DNA from: a virus
DNA length: 51,603 nucleotides
Reading direction: 5' to 3' (one strand)
IMG/VR virus record: IMGVR_UViG_3300043395_002760
Span: 1-51,603 of that record
Positions within the stretch are counted from its first letter, which is position 1. The number at the start of each line of letters is the position of its first letter. Under the pieces are notes generated by a model. It ran no database searches and was not told the DNA's origin. It worked only from the letters and a program-made list of their open reading frames with translations. Positions 29,532 through 37,077 of the stretch are shown here, piece after piece. Made by a program: the position numbers and the translations under genes.

Positions 29532-30929
29532 ATGCTTAATCCATTTTTTCTACAAGGATCTGCCGGTGAGCAGGGATTGATTCAGGATCTCATTAATGAG
29601 CATCTGAAAATTCATGGCGTTGATGTGCATTATATTCCACGCCAATATATAACTCAAAATTCAATTATTGAGGAAGTTATTGAATCCAAATTCAATAACG
29701 CATATCCAATAGAAGCGTACTTGGTCAACTATGATGGATATGGGCAGAATACCCAAATTCTATCCAAGTTTGGTATTCAGGCATTAAATGAACTTGTTAT
29801 TGAAATTTCTAGAGAGAGATTTGAATCTTATATTTCTCCGCTAATCACGGGCACTCCAGGCATTAAAGAATCATCAAGACCAAAAGAAGGTGATTTAATT
29901 TATTTCCCACTTGGAGATAGATTATTTGAAATTAAATTTGTTGAGCACGAAAAACCGTTCTATCAATTAAAAGGAAATTATACATATGAGTTGAGATGTG
30001 AACTGTTCAGATATCAAGATGAAGTCATAGATACGTCCATTGAAGAGATTGATGATAGTGCCATTGAATCTGGATTTATTCAGACTCTAAGACTAATTGG
30101 TATTGGAACAACCGCAGTAGCAACTGCAAGTATTGTCAATGGAGGTATTCGACTTTTCACACTTAGCAATCGAGGGCATGATTATAAAAACCCGCCAACA
30201 GTTGCAATATCATCATCACCAACTGTCGGTGGTAGAACTGCTGTTGGTATTGCAACTTTGATAGATGGTTTGGTTGATTGTGATGGTCTGGAATCGGGTA
30301 GAGTTCAAGGAATTGAATTGGTAAATGCCGGCAGTGGATACTCTTTATCACCAGCAAAGCCACCAACTGTAATTATTCTTGGTGGTGGCGGTGCGGGGGC
30401 AATATCAACCGCCACAGTTGCTAATGGAACAGTTGGCGTAATTACAGTCACAAATGCAGGTTCTGGATATATTCATCCACCAACTGTCACATTTAGTTCT
30501 CCTGGCGCAGGAATTACTGCACGTGGAGTGGCGTATATCAATAGCACCACTGGTAATGTAACAGCAATTAGAGTTATTGATGGTGGTTCTGGATACACTT
30601 CTCCACCAACGATCACTCTTACTAGTCCAAGTGTAAGTGGGATAGGAACATATACCTTTAATGAGGTAGTTGTTGGAAGTAGCAGCTCCACCACGGCAAG
30701 AGTCAGAAGTTATGATGTAACAACAGGATCTCTTGAAGTTGCTATTATTTCTGGAGAATTTATTGAGGGTGAACAAATTGTTGGACAAACATCTAATGCA
30801 TCGTTCACAATTTTCTTTGATAATAATAAGGAGGATATATCAGATCCTTATACACAAAATGATGAATTACAAAATGAATCCGCAGGCATCATAGATTTTT
30901 CGGAAGAAAATCCATTTGGTATGCCATAA
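29532..30929 (+). CDS. 14: Neck protein gp14 with inserted beta repeats
   Basis: The first ~185 residues (MLNPFFLQGSAGEQGLIQDL, IHGVDVHYIPRQYI, FGIQALNELVIEISRERFE, GDLIYFPLGDRLFEIKFVEH) are the conserved gp14 body. The last ~35 residues (SAGIIDFSEENPFGMP) are the conserved end. T4 gp14 has 256 residues and this protein 465: about 230 residues of Gly/Thr/Ser-rich repeats are inserted between them. These are built of GGIRLFTLSNRGHDYKNPPT-type units (NAGSGYSLSP, NAGSGYIHPP, DGGSGYTSPP). gp14 joins gp13 at the head-tail interface, so the insertion would decorate the neck. Confidence 0.93.
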   Translation: MLNPFFLQGSAGEQGLIQDLINEHLKIHGVDVHYIPRQYITQNSIIEEVIESKFNNAYPIEAYLVNYDGYGQNTQILSKFGIQALNELVIEISRERFESYISPLITGTPGIKESSRPKEGDLIYFPLGDRLFEIKFVEHEKPFYQLKGNYTYELRCELFRYQDEVIDTSIEEIDDSAIESGFIQTLRLIGIGTTAVATASIVNGGIRLFTLSNRGHDYKNPPTVAISSSPTVGGRTAVGIATLIDGLVDCDGLESGRVQGIELVNAGSGYSLSPAKPPTVIILGGGGAGAISTATVANGTVGVITVTNAGSGYIHPPTVTFSSPGAGITARGVAYINSTTGNVTAIRVIDGGSGYTSPPTITLTSPSVSGIGTYTFNEVVVGSSSSTTARVRSYDVTTGSLEVAIISGEFIEGEQIVGQTSNASFTIFFDNNKEDISDPYTQNDELQNESAGIIDFSEENPFGMP

Positions 30930-30964
30930 TACTTTGTTAAATATAGTTAACGCAAATCCCGATC

Positions 30965-31966
30965 ATGTTTGAATATTTTTATCACGAAATCATAAGGAAG
31001 ACTGTTGTTGCTTTTGGATCCCTTTTTAATGGAATTCAAATCAAACATCTGAACTCCTCTGATCAGACCATATCCACCCAAAAAGTCCCTTTGGCATATG
31101 GACCAACGCAAAAGTTTCTAGCTAGGTTGGAACAAACTCCATCTGATCTGAATAAGCAAACTCAAATTACTCTACCAAGAATGTCATTTGAGTATGTTAA
31201 TATGATGTATGATCCTTCAAGGAAAGTCACCACAACACAATCATTTCTATCTGGATTGGCGGAAGATGGTACTCAGATAAGAAAAACCTATATGCCAGTT
31301 CCATATAATGTTGAATTTGAACTGAGCATTATGACAAAATTGAACGAAGATATGCTTCAGATTGTTGAGCAAATTCTTCCATATTTTCAACCAGCATATA
31401 CATTGACAATTGATATGTTGGAATCTATTGGCGAAAAAAGAGATATTCCTATCATCCTTGAGGGAATGACCATGGATGATAGTTATGAAGGAGATTTTCA
31501 GACAAGAAGAGCATTAATTTATAAACTAAGATTTATTGCAAAATTATATCTTTTTGGCCCAGTTTCTTCCAAGAATATCGAAAGGGATATTATCAAAAAG
31601 GTTTCTATTGGATTTGCATCTGGAGCAAGATCTGGACTCACTCCAAGAGATTTGGTATATACTGCAGAACCAAGAGCACTTCAAAGTTATAGTAATAATA
31701 CTATAGCACTACTTTCTAATGATATTGATGAGACACTAAGTAGCCTTGAGGTGAGTGATCCTGGACCAATACCAAAAGAAAGTTACATTACAATTGATAA
31801 TGAAACTATATATGTAGAAAATAAAATTAATGGAGTCCTTTTTGTTCAAAGAGGAGTTGATGGCACCACAAGAACATCACATGTTTCTGGATCCGAAGTC
31901 AAATTAATCACCACGGCAGATGATGCGCTTATAGAATTTGGTGATGATTTTGGATTTCATGAATAA
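30965..31966 (+). CDS. 15: Tail completion / sheath stabiliser gp15, extended
   Basis: The T4 gp15 pattern is plain: MFEYFYHEIIRKTVVAFGSLF, IQIKHLN, PLAYGPTQKFLARL, VEFELSIMTKLNEDMLQIVE, QILPYFQPAYTLTI. gp15 caps the tail tube and sheath in T4 and binds the neck. T4 gp15 has 272 residues; the 333 here include a C-terminal extension (~258-333). That extension contains ITIDNETIYVENKINGVLFV and QRGVDGTTRTSHVSGSEV, a module also found in gp7 and the DUF4815 protein. A weak GTTAAATA motif occurs at 30936 in the 35-base gap upstream. Confidence 0.92.
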   Translation: MFEYFYHEIIRKTVVAFGSLFNGIQIKHLNSSDQTISTQKVPLAYGPTQKFLARLEQTPSDLNKQTQITLPRMSFEYVNMMYDPSRKVTTTQSFLSGLAEDGTQIRKTYMPVPYNVEFELSIMTKLNEDMLQIVEQILPYFQPAYTLTIDMLESIGEKRDIPIILEGMTMDDSYEGDFQTRRALIYKLRFIAKLYLFGPVSSKNIERDIIKKVSIGFASGARSGLTPRDLVYTAEPRALQSYSNNTIALLSNDIDETLSSLEVSDPGPIPKESYITIDNETIYVENKINGVLFVQRGVDGTTRTSHVSGSEVKLITTADDALIEFGDDFGFHE

Positions 31967-31981
31967 TTTGGGGTGGTAAGT

Positions 31982-32410
31982 ATGAGTAGCGAAAAGCAGT
32001 TTGAATCAATAAATCAAACTTTTAATGTAGATGTTGAAGTCGGTGAGATTGTAAAGGTGGAAGATGATCTCACCAAAATTCCAAATAAATCGGGGGACGA
32101 TGTAAAATCCGATTATGAATATACAAGGGCAAATCTATATTCCCTGATAGAAAAGGGGCAAACTGCGATTGATGGTATTTTGGAACTCGCCCAAGAGGGT
32201 GAGCAAGCAAGGGCATATGAAGTCGCAGGTCAGCTAATCAAAAACGTTGGAGATGTAGCTGATAAACTTCTGGATCTTCAAAAGAAATTAAAAGATGTTG
32301 AAAGTGAGACCACATCTAAGGGTCCAACAAATGTAACAAACGCTCTTTTTGTTGGGTCAACAGCAGATCTATCCAAGTTGATTAAGAATAATCTAAATTT
32401 AGATAAATAG
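31982..32410 (+). CDS. 16: Terminase small subunit gp16
   Basis: ATG 31982 is preferred over GTG 31973, with GGGGTGG just upstream acting as a weak ribosome site. The 142-residue protein has the T4-type small terminase helices: DYEYTRANLYSLIEKGQTAIDGILELAQ (~40-67) and AYEVAGQLIKNVGDVADKLLDLQKKLKD (~75-102). The tail GPTNVTNALFVGSTADLSKL is characteristic of the family. It would recognise concatemeric DNA and control gp17. T4 gp16 has 164 residues. Its partner gp17 lies about 4.7 kb downstream. A late promoter motif overlaps its stop codon. Confidence 0.92.
   Translation: MSSEKQFESINQTFNVDVEVGEIVKVEDDLTKIPNKSGDDVKSDYEYTRANLYSLIEKGQTAIDGILELAQEGEQARAYEVAGQLIKNVGDVADKLLDLQKKLKDVESETTSKGPTNVTNALFVGSTADLSKLIKNNLNLDK
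32402..32409 (+). promoter_or_regulatory. Late promoter motif GATAAATA overlapping the gp16 stop
   Basis: GATAAATA covers the last codons of gp16 (TAG stop at 32408-32410) and lies 17 bases before the next start. Confidence 0.55.
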
Positions 32411-32426
32411 TTAAAAACCAAGAAAA

Positions 32427-32762
32427 ATGGCAGCTGCAGAAGTAACAACCTTAGTAATTGAAAAAGGAACGTACTTTGAAGCTACGTTTACTCTATTTGA
32501 TCCTGATCAATCTACGGCAGTTCTTTCCGGATTAACAACTTCATATGCAAGGATACGCAAACACCCAGAAGCGACAGCATATGAAGAATTTAGTAAGACA
32601 ATTACAACCGGAACGGGAACTATTAGATTATCTTTAACTGGTGAGCAAACTGCAAATTTATCTGCAGGAAGAAATTATTTCGACGTAATTTTAACTCTAG
32701 GTGGAAATAAGGTAAAGGTTCTTAAGGGAACTGCAATTGTAGAGGAGAGTGTATCGGCATGA
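32427..32762 (+). CDS. Beta-rich structural-type protein, 111 aa
   Basis: The 111 residues alternate in a beta-sandwich-like pattern (VTTLVIEKGTYFEATFTLFD, TIRLSLTGEQTANL, RNYFDVILTLGGNKVKVLKG). The arrangement resembles small domains that join or decorate phage fibres and baseplates (BppU N-terminal type), where a polarised polymer-like input domain precedes a fibre. I cannot be sure of homology. It shares four bases with the next gene (ATGA overlap), which has a fibre-like motif, so the two are probably made together. It opens the island between small and large terminase. Confidence 0.7.
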   Translation: MAAAEVTTLVIEKGTYFEATFTLFDPDQSTAVLSGLTTSYARIRKHPEATAYEEFSKTITTGTGTIRLSLTGEQTANLSAGRNYFDVILTLGGNKVKVLKGTAIVEESVSA

Positions 32763-33103
32763 CATATAAAGTAACGACTTCTATTAGTGGTTATTCTTAT
32801 AATACAAAATCAAGCACTCCATATTCATATAAGGTTACATTTTCACCCACACTCCAAGTATCGATAGGTGCATCAGTGGCCACACTCAACGATTTAACAG
32901 ATGTAGAAATTAGCGGAACTAATGATAAATATGTTCTTATGTACGACCAAGCATCTGGAAAATGGAAAGATGTGAATCCAGATCTTGTTCTAAGCGCATC
33001 TTCTACAACCGAAACAATTCAACCAGGATTACCAAGTAATTTCCTTAACGAGTTGGATATTCAACTCGATGATCGAATTGATTTGGATGCTGGAACGTTT
33101 TAA
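32759..33103 (+). CDS. Fibre-associated structural-type protein, 114 aa
   Basis: The start ATG overlaps the upstream stop. The first 40 residues are Ser/Thr/Tyr-rich beta sequence (YKVTTSISGYSYNTKSSTPY). They are followed by the motif TLNDLTDVEISGTNDKYVLM and YDQASGKWKDVNPD (~43-75). That kind of motif recurs in tail fibre and virion proteins of marine T4-like phages. The C terminus is acidic and ends LDAGTF, an ending similar to DGGTF of the next gene. A role in fibre assembly is inferred from these features and position only. Confidence 0.7.
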   Translation: MTYKVTTSISGYSYNTKSSTPYSYKVTFSPTLQVSIGASVATLNDLTDVEISGTNDKYVLMYDQASGKWKDVNPDLVLSASSTTETIQPGLPSNFLNELDIQLDDRIDLDAGTF

Positions 33104-33106
33104 TAT

Positions 33107-33115
33107 CTATAAATA
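33107..33115 (+). promoter_or_regulatory. Late promoter motif CTATAAATA
   Basis: It contains TATAAATA (33108-33115), a perfect match to the T4 late -10 consensus, 39 bases before the 410-aa fibre-like gene, which also has AAGGA as ribosome site. Confidence 0.75.
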
Positions 33116-33154
33116 TCAATAGAAGAATAGACCTCTAGTAGAAAGGATCAAAAA

Positions 33155-34387
33155 ATGGCAGCACCAACCATTCAATTTAAAAGAGGCAATCAAACTGGTA
33201 TAGGAACTGCTTCAAAATTGGCAGGTGAACCAGTATTTACTACGGATAAACTAGAATTATATGTTGGAACTGGGTCAACTCATGCTCTGGTTGGTTCAGC
33301 AAGATACTGGAATAGGGAAACACCAACTGTAGGATCCTCTGTTCGATTGGTTGAAGGTAGTGGTAATGGATCCAATTATGTTGCACATAAATCCCCAGAC
33401 TCCCTTTCCGGTGATCTAACTTATACTTGGCCAGGATCAATTTCTGCAGGAAACTTTCTTCAAGTTGCTGGTGATGGAACTTTATCCTGGGCTACACCCG
33501 CAGGAGGATTTTCCAACTTTATTATTTCTGATGGCAACGCTGCAAATAATGCTCAGGTTGATAGTGGAGAAACTATTGAATATAAGGTCACTGCCGGAAC
33601 CGGTATTACCGTTACTGTTGCTCAAGGAACTCCAAATACAGTAACATATGCTGGAGTCAATGCTTCTACGTCAGTAAAGGGTGTTGCATCCTTTACCACT
33701 GGCGACTTCTCAGTTTCATCTGGTGCAGTTTCTCTTGGAACAACTTATTTAAATCGCGTAACAACACAAAGTGGTGATGCAATTCCATCTTCCCACATTC
33801 TTACAATTACCGGATCTACGAATGAAATTGACACCGCAGCATCTGGATCAACAGTAACAATAGGACTTCCAAATGATGTTGTAATTACAACTTCTCTGGA
33901 TGTTCCAACCCTTGACGTTGCTACAATTAGACATACAAATAACACAAACGCAGCGACAATTGATACTTCCGGAAATATTACAGCTGCTCAGAACCTCACA
34001 GTTAGTGGCAACCTGTATGTAAACGGAAGCACCACTCAAGTAAACACAACTTCACTTACAGTTGAAGATAGTCTAGTTGAGCTTGGTGTTGTTGATGGAT
34101 CGGTTCCCGCATCGGACCTGAATAAGGATCTTGGTCTGATCATGAACTGGTATGACACTCAACTCAGAAGAGCTGCTATTTTCTGGGATGATAGTGCAAC
34201 TAGAGTTGCAATTGCACAATCCGTAACAGAAACATCCTCCGTATTAACAGTTGCTGCCTGGGCATCAGTTGAGGTTGGGCAAGTTTGGATAAACGATACT
34301 GCAGGTCAAAACGTTGTTATTGGATACAATGGAGGAACATCACAAAGAGAACTTCAGAATATAGTTGTAGATGGTGGAACCTTCTAA
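33155..34387 (+). CDS. Tail-fibre-like structural protein, 410 aa
   Basis: The N terminus, PTIQFKRGNQTGIGTASKLA followed by GEPVFTTDKLELYVGTG, matches the short trimeric beta-prism-like domain seen at the start of tropism-determinant and fibre proteins (Mtd N-terminal or hyaluronidase-like). The centre is Gly/Ser/Thr-rich beta sequence (GDLTYTWPGSISAGNFLQVA, AGTGITVTV). The C-terminal third (NLTVSGNLYVNGSTTQVNTT, LTVEDSLVELG, NKDLGLIMNWYD, RRAAIFWDDS) is common in marine T4-like phage fibre proteins. No peptidase or chaperone domain is seen. Likely a short fibre or collar protein. Confidence 0.78.
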   Translation: MAAPTIQFKRGNQTGIGTASKLAGEPVFTTDKLELYVGTGSTHALVGSARYWNRETPTVGSSVRLVEGSGNGSNYVAHKSPDSLSGDLTYTWPGSISAGNFLQVAGDGTLSWATPAGGFSNFIISDGNAANNAQVDSGETIEYKVTAGTGITVTVAQGTPNTVTYAGVNASTSVKGVASFTTGDFSVSSGAVSLGTTYLNRVTTQSGDAIPSSHILTITGSTNEIDTAASGSTVTIGLPNDVVITTSLDVPTLDVATIRHTNNTNAATIDTSGNITAAQNLTVSGNLYVNGSTTQVNTTSLTVEDSLVELGVVDGSVPASDLNKDLGLIMNWYDTQLRRAAIFWDDSATRVAIAQSVTETSSVLTVAAWASVEVGQVWINDTAGQNVVIGYNGGTSQRELQNIVVDGGTF

Positions 34388-34406
34388 AATTAATCCATAA
34401 AAACCT

Positions 34407-34414
34407 GATAAATA
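34407..34414 (+). promoter_or_regulatory. Late promoter motif GATAAATA abutting a terminator stem
   Basis: GATAAATA ends at the base of the terminator stem at 34415. If the start site is spaced as in T4, transcription would begin near 34420, inside the stem, so transcripts from this promoter would lack part of its 5' arm. Confidence 0.6.
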
Positions 34415-34438
34415 GGGGAGTAATTTACTCCTCTTTTT
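34415..34438 (+). terminator. Intrinsic terminator after the 410-aa fibre-like gene
   Basis: GGGGAGT (34415-34421) pairs with ACTCCTC (34426-34432), with one G-T pair and a small AATT-type loop, followed by six T residues (34433-34438). The next gene begins two bases later. Confidence 0.75.
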
Positions 34439-34439
34439 T

Positions 34440-34664
34440 ATGTCTATGTCTGAAGAAGATTTGAGATCTGTTATTGCATCGTATCAGAGCAAATCATTTG
34501 AGTTGTTCAATTCAAATATTGTATATGAAACCCAGATTCACACTCTACAGAAAAGAGTGGAATCTTTAATGGCAGAGAATGATCATTTGAGATCACATAT
34601 TGAAGCATTAAATGCATCTTCCGCCGAGTCAAAGAAGAAAACTCCTAGGGGTGAAAATTCATAA
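34440..34664 (+). CDS. Small coiled-coil protein, 74 aa
   Basis: The first in-frame ATG is 34440, with a second at 34446 giving MSEEDLRSVIASYQSK; either may be used. No Shine-Dalgarno sequence is present, since the bases just before the start are the terminator's T-run. From about residue 25 a heptad pattern (TQIHTLQKRVESLMAENDHL) predicts a coiled coil, and the end is basic and disordered (SKKKTPRG). It resembles an oligomerising accessory protein. The stop overlaps a further late promoter motif. Confidence 0.65.
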   Translation: MSMSEEDLRSVIASYQSKSFELFNSNIVYETQIHTLQKRVESLMAENDHLRSHIEALNASSAESKKKTPRGENS

Positions 34665-34667
34665 ATA
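34660..34667 (+). promoter_or_regulatory. Late promoter motif CATAAATA overlapping a stop codon
   Basis: CATAAATA includes the TAA stop (34662-34664) of the 74-aa gene. It lies 87 bases before the next start, unusually far, with two palindromes in between. Confidence 0.5.
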
Positions 34668-34680
34668 AGATAAGACCAAA

Positions 34681-34698
34681 TCCCCTCATATGAGGGGA
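34681..34698. repeat. Perfect 18-bp palindrome
   Basis: TCCCCTCATATGAGGGGA reads the same on both strands. It begins about 14 bases after the CATAAATA motif, roughly at the start of the transcript it would make. It could be a transcript 5' hairpin or a protein-binding site. Confidence 0.8.
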
Positions 34699-34719
34699 CT
34701 CAATATACATATATTGAGT
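34698..34719. repeat. Perfect 10-bp inverted repeat with CA spacer
   Basis: ACTCAATATA (34698-34707) and TATATTGAGT (34710-34719) are exact reverse complements separated by CA. It shares one base with the adjacent palindrome and is not followed by a T-run, so it is not a typical terminator. Confidence 0.8.
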
Positions 34720-34753
34720 TAATGACGGTATATACCACTACTAATGTAATGCA

Positions 34754-35437
34754 ATGGCTGCACCAATTATTCAGGTAAGACGTTCCGCAGTATCTGGAAA
34801 AATTCCCACGACAGCAGATCTCCTTCCAGGAGAATTTGGAATTAATAGCGCAGATGGAAAGGTTTATATAGAAAAATCTGCGGGGATTACGACAGTCCTT
34901 CCCGTAAATCCATGGACGGTTGGAATAGGAAGTACCTCATTTGACATGTATCATCTCAATGGAAGAGTTGCTATTGGAACTGATGCATATGCAGGTCTTC
35001 TTACAATCGGAGATGTTGACACCTCATTTGTTAGAGGTTCTCTTGCAGTAAAAACCATACCAACAACCGGAACTCTTGGAGATTCTGCAATTTATTTTGA
35101 GGAGAAAGTTGGTAATGAGGGGTGGTACATGACGGTTGACGTTGATGGGGACCTCAACTTCAACAATTCATCCTCATCAATAAACTCTGTTGAATTTATA
35201 GATGCAACTGATGATGTTCTAATTAGAAAAGGTCATCTTGGCATTTTAACTACAAACTCCACGGATGCCTTAACTGTCTTTGGAAATGGAAGAATTACTG
35301 GTGTCACCACTATCACAGGAGACTGTAGGGTTGGTGTGAGCACAGCTGCTGGAATAATTTTAACCTCTCAAAATGGAACTAAGTATAGATTGCATGTAAC
35401 TAATGCTGGAGTTGTTAATACCGTTCTTGTTCCATAA
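34754..35437 (+). CDS. Fibre-like protein, tandem paralogue A, 227 aa
   Basis: The N terminus, MAAPIIQVRRSAVSGKIPTT then LLPGEFGINSADGKVYIEK, is the same kind of short fibre N-terminal domain as in the 410-aa protein. The middle (residues ~55-150) is variable beta sequence. The C-terminal third (SVEFIDATDDVLIRKG, then FGNGRITGVTTITGDCRVGV) is nearly identical to paralogue B. No enzymatic motif appears. Both copies end in a hydrophobic beta strand. It probably encodes a short virion fibre or decoration protein; the receptor role is inference. Confidence 0.75.
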   Translation: MAAPIIQVRRSAVSGKIPTTADLLPGEFGINSADGKVYIEKSAGITTVLPVNPWTVGIGSTSFDMYHLNGRVAIGTDAYAGLLTIGDVDTSFVRGSLAVKTIPTTGTLGDSAIYFEEKVGNEGWYMTVDVDGDLNFNNSSSSINSVEFIDATDDVLIRKGHLGILTTNSTDALTVFGNGRITGVTTITGDCRVGVSTAAGIILTSQNGTKYRLHVTNAGVVNTVLVP

Positions 35438-35457
35438 CCAATTGTGATTGAAAAATA

Positions 35458-36144
35458 ATGGCAGAATCAATTATCCAAGCAAGGCGCTCATCAGTAGCTG
35501 GAAAGATTCCCACGACAGCAGATCTCCTCCCAGGAGAATTTGGAATCAATAGCACAGATGGAAAGGTTTATATAGAAAAATCTGCAGGTATTACAACAAT
35601 TATCGCTGTTAATCCATGGAACGTTGGAATTGGTAGCACATCATTTGATATGAACTTTTCAAATAATGGAAGAGTTGCTATTGGATCCGATCTTCATATA
35701 TCTCTCCTTTCAGTTGGGGATGTATCTAACTTTGTTACTCGTAGAGGGTCTCTCTCTATTAAAACAATACCAGTTACATCTTCGGTTGGTGAGGCGGCAC
35801 TTTACTTGGAGGAGCAAACCGGAACTGAAGGGTGGTATGTCACAATTAATGTGCTTGGAGATATGCTATTCAGCAATTCCGGATCGGCCACATATTCCGT
35901 TGAATTTATAGATGCAACTGATGATGTTCTGATTAGAAAGGGTGATATTGGAATTTTAACTACAACAGCAACTGATGCCTTAACTGTTTTTGGAAATGGA
36001 AGAATTACTGGTGTCACCACTATCACAGGAGACTGTAGGGTTGGCGTGAGCACGAATGAAGGTGTGATCCTAACTTCTGCAAACGCCACTAAATATAGAC
36101 TAATTGTTGACAACTCTGGAAATTTGAGCACTGTCGCGACATAA
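35458..36144 (+). CDS. Fibre-like protein, tandem paralogue B, 228 aa
   Basis: This gene begins 20 bases after paralogue A and has the same length and layout. Both share the N-terminal GKIPTTADLLPGEFGINS and the C-terminal GNGRITGVTTITGDCRVGVS, while the centre diverges (FSNNGRVAIGSDLHISLLSV against HLNGRVAIGTDAYAGLL in A). An 80-base stretch near the 3' end is 78/80 identical between the copies (35264-35343 and 35974-36053). It has no separate late promoter, so it is probably co-transcribed with A. Confidence 0.75.
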   Translation: MAESIIQARRSSVAGKIPTTADLLPGEFGINSTDGKVYIEKSAGITTIIAVNPWNVGIGSTSFDMNFSNNGRVAIGSDLHISLLSVGDVSNFVTRRGSLSIKTIPVTSSVGEAALYLEEQTGTEGWYVTINVLGDMLFSNSGSATYSVEFIDATDDVLIRKGDIGILTTTATDALTVFGNGRITGVTTITGDCRVGVSTNEGVILTSANATKYRLIVDNSGNLSTVAT

Positions 36145-36159
36145 TGAATATGGGGATTA

Positions 36160-36166
36160 CTAAATA
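36160..36166 (+). promoter_or_regulatory. Late-promoter-like motif CTAAATA
   Basis: CTAAATA lies 26 bases before the Cys-cluster gene at 36193 and is the same variant as the motif at 1535. Confidence 0.5.
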
Positions 36167-36192
36167 TATCAGAGGATCCACCATCATAGACG

Positions 36193-37038
36193 ATGAAATA
36201 CGAAAATCACAATCAAATTCAGGAAGGAAAAAAACCACTTCCTTTAGAAAAAATGAGCCTTAAGGCATTCGATAAGGATCAAAAGGCACAATCTGAAAGA
36301 GGATGTGAAAAAAGGGGTGGATGTGACAAGAGAGATAAATTAGAAAATCAGGCCAGAATGATTAGAATGGCCATGCAAGAACATAGGAATAAAAGCACAA
36401 CGGACCTGACAAAAACCAATTTATCTGCACTAGTATCTGAAGCAAAAAGAGAATGTGATGATTGTGATGAATGCTCAAAGTGCTCAAAATCAGTTTGTCC
36501 CGTATGCGAAAAGAATCCATGCATATGTTCTGATGAACTTAAAGAGGCAGTTCGTCGCATAAATGCAGTAACAGGAAATCTCATTAGTGTTGAGGTTTAT
36601 TGGAGAGGTAGGAATTTTTTGCACAAGATGTTTTTTGCGCAAGCAAAATTCCCAACCAGACAACAAGTAATTGATCAAATTAATAAGGTATATCCAGGAG
36701 CAAGACTGATCAGATATAAAGTTGCCACGGATTTTGAACCAGGAATGCTTTTGCAGGTTAGGGAGGGTATTGATAAGGACTCTATGCCCTGCAATAAACC
36801 CAAAGCACAAGCAGTTGGTGACTCCAAAACCGGAAAATCTCATGTCGTAAAGGCATGTGAGGGTGGAAAGGAAAAGATTATTCGGTTTGGGCAAAGAGGT
36901 GTAAAAGGATCTCCAAAGAAAGAGGGAGAATCTGAAGCATATGCAAAGCGCCGTCAGAGCTTTAAAGCAAGACATGCAAAGAATATTGCGAAAGGAAAAA
37001 TGTCTGCTGCCTATTGGGCCGATAAAACAAAGTGGTAG
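36193..37038 (+). CDS. Cys-cluster protein with C-terminal DUF5872-like domain
   Basis: The 281-residue protein has three parts. Residues 1-85 are charged and helical, with MSLKAFDKDQKAQ and two early cysteines (38, 44). Residues 88-112 hold eight cysteines (88, 91, 94, 97, 102, 105, 110, 112) spaced as zinc- or iron-binding knuckles. A middle alpha/beta segment (AVRRINAVTGNLISVEVYWR, ~119-190) looks structured. The C terminus (~208-281: GDSKTGKSHVVKACEGGKEK, IRFGQRGVKGSPKK, RHAKNIAKGKMSAAYWADK) matches DUF5872, a basic module found in phages. Function is unknown; DNA binding near the packaging motor is plausible because gp17 follows. Confidence 0.75.
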   Translation: MKYENHNQIQEGKKPLPLEKMSLKAFDKDQKAQSERGCEKRGGCDKRDKLENQARMIRMAMQEHRNKSTTDLTKTNLSALVSEAKRECDDCDECSKCSKSVCPVCEKNPCICSDELKEAVRRINAVTGNLISVEVYWRGRNFLHKMFFAQAKFPTRQQVIDQINKVYPGARLIRYKVATDFEPGMLLQVREGIDKDSMPCNKPKAQAVGDSKTGKSHVVKACEGGKEKIIRFGQRGVKGSPKKEGESEAYAKRRQSFKARHAKNIAKGKMSAAYWADKTKW

Positions 37039-37077
37039 GAATTTAAGTTTTATTTTTTGAGTATTTGGTAATAATTT

